A stretch of 9,237 nt of DNA from positions 1 to 9,237 of the forward strand of contig JASEHM010000014.1 of assembly GCA_030018895.1 (NCBI GenBank), in the 5' to 3' direction. Numbering within the stretch: the stretch's first letter is position 1; each line of letters starts with the position of its first letter. Made by a program: the position numbers and the translations under genes. The notes under the pieces are model-generated. The model was not told the origin of the DNA. It did not search any database and saw nothing but the letters and a program-made list of their open reading frames with translations. The stretch comes from Candidatus Omnitrophota bacterium. Its GTDB lineage: Bacteria; Omnitrophota; Gorgyraeia; Gygaellales; Profunditerraquicolaceae. This document shows positions 6,159-9,237 of the stretch, piece after piece.

Positions 6159-6449
6159 ATGTTTATTCATGCTGTTTTATTTGAGATTAAACCTAAAGAG
6201 GCTATTTCTTATCGTAAGGATAGTTTGATGTGGGCTTCTTACGCAAAAAAAGCAGAAGGCTTTCTCGCTTATCATACAATGAAGCGCTCTGGCTATAAAA
6301 ATCAGTATGCTTCAGTGTATACATGGAAATTAAGAAGAAACCACATCTCTTTTATGAAGAATCTTCATGATTGGTTAGTAAGTAAGTCTAAAGCGCGTGT
6401 TAAAGTTCTGGGTTATTATAATTTTAGTGCTATAGATAAGTATTTATAA
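6159..6449 (+). CDS. Small protein, possible dimeric alpha+beta barrel (ABM-like) fold
   Basis: A 96-residue soluble protein without signal peptide or membrane segment. The start at ATG 6159 has a good ribosome site, AAAGGA (6148-6153), 5 nt upstream. Reading further upstream in frame only runs through the palindrome 6046-6114. The pattern of a first strand (FIHAVLFEI), a helix, a central strand (YASVYTWK), a second helix (HISFMKNLHDWLVSKS) and a last strand (KVKVLGYYNF) resembles the ferredoxin-like antibiotic biosynthesis monooxygenase / dimeric barrel superfamily. This is judged from pattern only. Its substrate and role are unknown. It follows the biotin operon by 120 nt and may be co-transcribed, but nothing in the sequence ties it to biotin chemistry. 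Confidence 0.75.
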   Translation: MFIHAVLFEIKPKEAISYRKDSLMWASYAKKAEGFLAYHTMKRSGYKNQYASVYTWKLRRNHISFMKNLHDWLVSKSKARVKVLGYYNFSAIDKYL

Positions 6450-6560
6450 TGATTTTTTCGTAATAAGTGTAAAGAAATAGCTGTAACTGCTTGCGAATAA
6501 AGAGGAAATAGAAAAACATCGTTTACCAATATTATTCTTCGTCTTTTCTATTCAAGTTCC

Positions 6561-6609
6561 TGTCATTCTCGTCCCCATTTTCACGGGGGTAAACCCTAGC
6601 GTGATGACA
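6561..6609. repeat. Degenerate TGTCAT-ended palindrome
   Basis: TGTCAT (6561-6566) and ATGACA (6604-6609) are inverted ends. Inside, CCCC (6573-6576) can pair with the G-run at 6585-6589. It looks like a decayed or variant relative of the element 14 bp downstream (6624-6694), which has the same ends. Confidence 0.55.
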
Positions 6610-6623
6610 TGGAGACAAGCTCC

Positions 6624-6694
6624 TGTCATTCCCGCGAAAGCGGGAATCCATGGAAGCAGGCTCCTGGATTGTCCGGTCAAGCCGGACAATGACA
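6624..6694. repeat. Miniature double-hairpin element, copy 1
   Basis: The ends TGTCATT (6624-6630) and AATGACA (6688-6694) are complementary. Hairpin A is ATTCCCGC (6628-6635), loop GAAA, GCGGGAAT (6640-6647). Hairpin B is ATTGTCCGG (6668-6676), 5-nt loop, CCGGACAAT (6682-6690). Between them ATCCA (6646-6650) pairs with TGGAT (6665-6669) around a 14-nt core. The whole can fold as a long stem or a cruciform. It shares layout, ends and hairpin A with 9141-9214. The ATTCCCGC/GCGGGAAT hairpin resembles the neisserial dRS3 repeat in type, though not necessarily in origin. Confidence 0.8.
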
Positions 6695-6724
6695 AAAGAG
6701 AACCTTATTGAGCTTTGCAGTACT

Positions 6725-6850
6725 AATGGAACAATTCAATCTAAAATTACTCTTGAACGCAGATACGTGCGGATTGCACGCAGATGGTCGCAGATAAAAT
6801 CTTTTATCTGCGTAAATCTGCGTTGGATTTGCGAGAATCTGCGTTCCATT
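6725..6850. repeat. Fold-back repeat of ACGCAGAT-like units upstream of mnmA
   Basis: Degenerate ACGCAGAT units occur at about 6757, 6778 and 6788 with a diverged one at 6765, and their complements (ATCTGCGT-like) follow. GAACGCAGAT (6755-6764) pairs with ATCTGCGTTC (6837-6846). CGCAGATAAAA (6789-6799) pairs with TTTTATCTGCG (6802-6812) around a 2-nt centre. AATGGAAC (6725-6732) is also complementary to GTTCCATT (6843-6850). The architecture parallels the bioB leader element (176-278) with a related but different unit. Confidence 0.8.
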
Positions 6851-6905
6851 GGTTATACAAGAGTCAATAATTACGAAAGAACCTTTATAATTTATTCAAC
6901 ACATA

Positions 6906-8012
6906 ATGAAAAAGAAACGGGTGGCAGTGGCAATGAGCGGCGGGGTAGATTCTTCAGTAGCAGCTGCTTTACTTAAAGAGCAGGGTTATGAAGTTATCGG
7001 GCTTACTATGTGTTTTTCCATTAGCGATTCATCTCGGAAAAAACCTGCTTGCTGTGGCCTGCAGGGGATAGAAGATAGCCGCAGGGTTGCGCATAAATTA
7101 GGAATAAGGCATTATGTATTGAATATGCAGAAGGATTTAGAAAAGTATGTAATAGAGGACTTTTGCCAAGAGTACCTTATAGCCAGGACCCCAAATCCAT
7201 GCGTCCGATGCAACCAATATCTTAAATTTGGTATTTTGTTAAAAAAGGCGCTTTCTTTAGATGCCAAATTTTTAGCCACAGGCCATTACGCAAAGATTTG
7301 TCAGAAGCGGCGTTTAAGGCTCAAATCAGGAGATTTTACTCTAAAAAAAGGAAAAGACAAAACTAAAGACCAGTCGTATTTTTTGTACCGGCTTAATCAA
7401 TATCAGCTTAAACACATTCTTTTCCCGCTTGGATGTTATACGAAAGAGGAAGTCAGGGGCATTGCCAGAAAGCTTAAACTTTCTGTGGCAGAAAAGCCAG
7501 GTAGTCAGGAGATATGTTTTTTGCCTAATTCGGATTATCGCGGATTTCTTCTAAAGCGAATTGCCGCGAATATGAAACCAGGCCAGATTGTTGATAAACA
7601 GGGGAATGTCTTAGGCCAACATCAAGGGGTTGCTTTTTATACTATTGGCCAGCGGGAGGGTTTAGGGATAGCCCTAGGCCATCCAGCATATATAACAAAA
7701 ATAGACGCTATAAAAAATAAGATAATTATCGGCGAGAAAGAAGATGCTTTTAAAAGCGAATTTCTAATAAAAGAGCCGCATTTTATCGCAGGCGTTCCAG
7801 GAAAGAAGATTGCCTTAAAGATAAGAATAAGGTATAATCATAAAGAGGCAGAGGCGCAGCTTCTGCTTTATAAAGATAGGGCAAGGATTTGTTTTAAAAA
7901 ACCTCAATTTGCGATAACCCCGGGCCAGTCCGCGGTATTTTATAATAAAGATACGGTTTTAGGCGGAGGGATTATTGAATCCGTAAAAGACAATGCTAAA
8001 GAAAATGTTTAA
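6906..8012 (+). CDS. mnmA: tRNA-specific 2-thiouridylase MnmA
   Basis: Cytoplasmic enzyme that adenylates and then thiolates U34 in the anticodon of tRNAs for Lys, Glu and Gln, taking persulfide sulfur from IscS/Tus-type carriers or directly from a cysteine desulfurase. The ATP-binding PP-loop SGGVDSS is at 11-17. The catalytic nucleophile is C99 in TPNPCVRCN, and C204 in GSQEICFLP is the persulfide cysteine. TGHYAK (125-130), KDQSYFLYRL (154-163) and the C-terminal GQREGLGIALG complete the family pattern. The length of 368 aa is normal. ATG 6906 places the start four residues before the first beta strand (KKRVAVAMSGG). No obvious Shine-Dalgarno site is visible. The 3' end overlaps nadA by 20 nt. 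Confidence 0.97.
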   Translation: MKKKRVAVAMSGGVDSSVAAALLKEQGYEVIGLTMCFSISDSSRKKPACCGLQGIEDSRRVAHKLGIRHYVLNMQKDLEKYVIEDFCQEYLIARTPNPCVRCNQYLKFGILLKKALSLDAKFLATGHYAKICQKRRLRLKSGDFTLKKGKDKTKDQSYFLYRLNQYQLKHILFPLGCYTKEEVRGIARKLKLSVAEKPGSQEICFLPNSDYRGFLLKRIAANMKPGQIVDKQGNVLGQHQGVAFYTIGQREGLGIALGHPAYITKIDAIKNKIIIGEKEDAFKSEFLIKEPHFIAGVPGKKIALKIRIRYNHKEAEAQLLLYKDRARICFKKPQFAITPGQSAVFYNKDTVLGGGIIESVKDNAKENV

Positions 8013-8916
8013 GGATGATTTGGGGAAGAGAATAGCAGAGCTTAAAAAGAAACGCGACGCTATTATTTTGGTACATAATTATCAGCTTCCTGAGGTTCAG
8101 GAGGTAGCTGATTTTTGCGGTGATTCTTTGGAGTTAAGCAGAATTGCCGCAAAGACTAATGCTAAGGTAATTATTTTTTGCGGCGTACACTTTATGGCTG
8201 AAACAGCGTCTATCCTTTCTCCGGATAAAAAGGTTATTGTTCCGGATATTAAGGCGGGCTGTCCTATGGCTAATATGATTACTTCCCAAGACATAAGGAA
8301 ATTAAAGGAAGAGCATCCTCAAGCTGCAGTGGTTGGTTATGTGAATACCTCTGCAGAGGTTAAGGCCGAATTAGATTATTGCTGTACCTCAACCAATGCC
8401 ATAGCAGTAATTAATGCCTTAAAAGAAAAAGAGGAGATTATTTTTGTGCCGGATAAATACCTGGCAGATTATGTGTCTAAACAAACAGGGAGGAAGCTTA
8501 TTACATGGAATGGTTATTGTTCTACCCATGTTAAAATTCTGCCAGAAGATATCAAAAGAGAGAAAAAGTTTCATCCCTTTGCCAAGGTTATTGTGCATCC
8601 TGAGTGCCTTTCTTCAGTTGTGGCCTTAGCCGATGTAGTCCTTTCTACGAGCAAGATGTGCCAGTATGCTAAAGAAGTTGAAGCAAAGGAATTTATTATA
8701 GGAACAGAGGTCGGCCTTATCTATCGGCTTAAACAGGATAATCCTACAAAGGAATTTTATTCTGCATCAGAAAGGGCAGTTTGCCCTAATATGAAACGCG
8801 CTACACAGGAAAAGATTCTTTGGGCATTAGAGGAGCTAAAAGAAGAGGTAAAGGTTCCTGATGATATCCGTAGGCTTGCTAAAGGCGCCATAGATAGGAT
8901 GCTTGAAATAGCGTAA
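7993..8916 (+). CDS. nadA: Quinolinate synthase NadA
   Basis: [4Fe-4S] enzyme that condenses iminoaspartate with dihydroxyacetone phosphate to quinolinate in de novo NAD synthesis. The three cluster cysteines are C90 (AGCPMA), C205 (HPECLS) and C264 (AVCPNMK). LVHNYQLPEVQEVADFCGDS (26-45), CGVHFMAETA (63-72), YVNTSAEVKA (116-125) and IGTEVGL (236-242) are the other conserved blocks. The length of about 307 aa is typical of the short NadA type. ATG 7993 lies within mnmA (20-nt overlap). ATG 8005, four codons later, is also possible and neither has a strong ribosome site; the overlap suggests translational coupling. NadB or aspartate dehydrogenase, needed for the substrate, is not in this window. 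Confidence 0.97.
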   Translation: MLKKMFKDDLGKRIAELKKKRDAIILVHNYQLPEVQEVADFCGDSLELSRIAAKTNAKVIIFCGVHFMAETASILSPDKKVIVPDIKAGCPMANMITSQDIRKLKEEHPQAAVVGYVNTSAEVKAELDYCCTSTNAIAVINALKEKEEIIFVPDKYLADYVSKQTGRKLITWNGYCSTHVKILPEDIKREKKFHPFAKVIVHPECLSSVVALADVVLSTSKMCQYAKEVEAKEFIIGTEVGLIYRLKQDNPTKEFYSASERAVCPNMKRATQEKILWALEELKEEVKVPDDIRRLAKGAIDRMLEIA

Positions 8917-8978
8917 TAGTAGCAGTTTAGCGTTTGGAAGTATTTCGTCATTCAGACTGTATCGCAATTCGTGTTTTT

Positions 8979-9021
8979 TGTCATTGCGAGGAGCGAACGA
9001 AGTGAGTGGCGAAGCAGTCTC
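8979..9021 (+). repeat. TGTCATTGCGAG...GAAGCAGTCTC dispersed repeat
   Basis: The stretch starts TGTCATTGCGAGGAGCGAAC and ends GGCGAAGCAGTCTC. The same end sequences, in the reverse orientation and with a hairpin in the middle, form the 3' end of bioH (3053-3111). Repeats of this CGTCATTGCGAG type are familiar from many environmental bacterial genomes. Confidence 0.7.
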
Positions 9022-9140
9022 TCTGTATGTCATTCCGAGCGAGGCCGCAAGCAGACGGTGTCATAATTATTGATATTTCTCACTCGTGTCAAAATTAGAC
9101 GTTACTTATCGACGCGAAATGTATTTTGAGATATCAAATT

Positions 9141-9214
9141 TGTCATACCCGCGAAAGCGGGTATCCAGATTTTTTCTCGTTGTGGATTCCCGCTTAAAGA
9201 TTGCGGGAATGACA
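9141..9214. repeat. Miniature double-hairpin element, copy 2
   Basis: The ends TGTCAT (9141-9146) and ATGACA (9209-9214) are complementary. Hairpin A is ATACCCGC (9145-9152), loop GAAA, GCGGGTAT (9157-9164), so its C-G core matches copy 1 and a changed base pair (T-A to A-T) is compensated. ATCCA (9163-9167) pairs with TGGAT (9183-9187) across a 15-nt core. Hairpin B is ATTCCCGC (9186-9193), 9-nt loop, GCGGGAAT (9203-9210). Confidence 0.8.
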
Positions 9215-9237
9215 CTCTAGTAGCTAATTTGGACAGT

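Larger units (their letters stand above)
6450..6905. other. Repeat-filled intergenic region before mnmA
   Basis: No convincing gene, tRNA or other RNA gene is seen on either strand. About half of it consists of palindromic repeats: 6561-6609, 6624-6694 and 6725-6850. Positions 6450-6560 show only a weak complement, AATAGAAAA (6507-6515) with TTTTCTATT (6544-6552) across a 28-nt loop. TATAAT at 6886-6891 could be a -10 for mnmA, but no good -35 precedes it and the leader would be only a few bases. No clear terminator follows the 6159-6449 gene. Confidence 0.7.
8917..9237. other. Gene-free, repeat-rich region after nadA
   Basis: No credible gene, tRNA or intrinsic terminator is seen; the T-run at 8974-8979 has no hairpin before it. 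The stretch is a succession of dispersed-repeat fragments, several beginning with GTCATT or CGTCATT: one at 8946-8970, one at 8979-9021, one from 9029 to about 9064 (TGTCATTCCGAGCGAGG), and the double-hairpin element at 9141-9214. Positions 9065-9140 show nothing I can identify. Confidence 0.7.

Noticed and set aside
6650..6976. A + strand open frame of 108 codons upstream of and overlapping mnmA
   Set aside because: It is translated almost wholly from palindromic repeats (6624-6694, 6725-6850), overlaps the true mnmA start in another frame, and has no recognisable protein features.
8974..8979. T-run after nadA as a terminator
   Set aside because: No stable hairpin directly precedes it.

Overview
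The window looks like a chromosomal piece of an AT-rich, probably anaerobic bacterium. The gene order, the oxygen-sensitive biotin synthase type and the load of short palindromic repeats would suit an uncultivated lineage such as Omnitrophota. That placement is inference; no rRNA or marker gene here proves it. All recognised genes are on the + strand.

Positions 1-325 hold the tail of an upstream unit (a hairpin terminator at 33-55) and then a control region: a sigma70-type promoter (69-97) overlapped by a near-consensus BirA operator (75-106), followed by a leader of about 220 nt with a long fold-back repeat (176-278). Positions 326-6038 are a tightly packed biotin operon, bioB-bioF-bioH-bioC-bioD-bioA. 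Together these supply every dedicated step from malonyl-thioester methylation (BioC, BioH) through pimeloyl transfer (BioF), transamination (BioA) and ring closure (BioD) to sulfur insertion (BioB). A 96-residue protein with a possible ABM-like fold follows (6159-6449). A repeat-filled gap (6450-6905) leads to a second overlapping pair, mnmA (tRNA 2-thiouridylase) and nadA (quinolinate synthase), and then a repeat-rich tail (8917-9237).

No wholly new enzyme system is evident. The most unusual content is the palindromic DNA. A 117-bp nested double palindrome sits in frame inside bioD, flanked by the direct repeat TTGAT, and removing it restores a normal BioD sequence. Another composite palindrome provides the last ~24 codons and the stop of bioH. 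Two copies of a double-hairpin miniature element (6624-6694, 9141-9214) share end and core sequences. Two fold-back arrays built of short GCG-centred units lie upstream of bioB and of mnmA. Several of these palindromes appear to have a second hairpin inserted in their middle. A second point of interest is that BioB lacks the E. coli Cys97 equivalent and has an extra N-terminal cysteine, as expected for the anaerobic 'Type II' enzyme with a larger auxiliary cluster.
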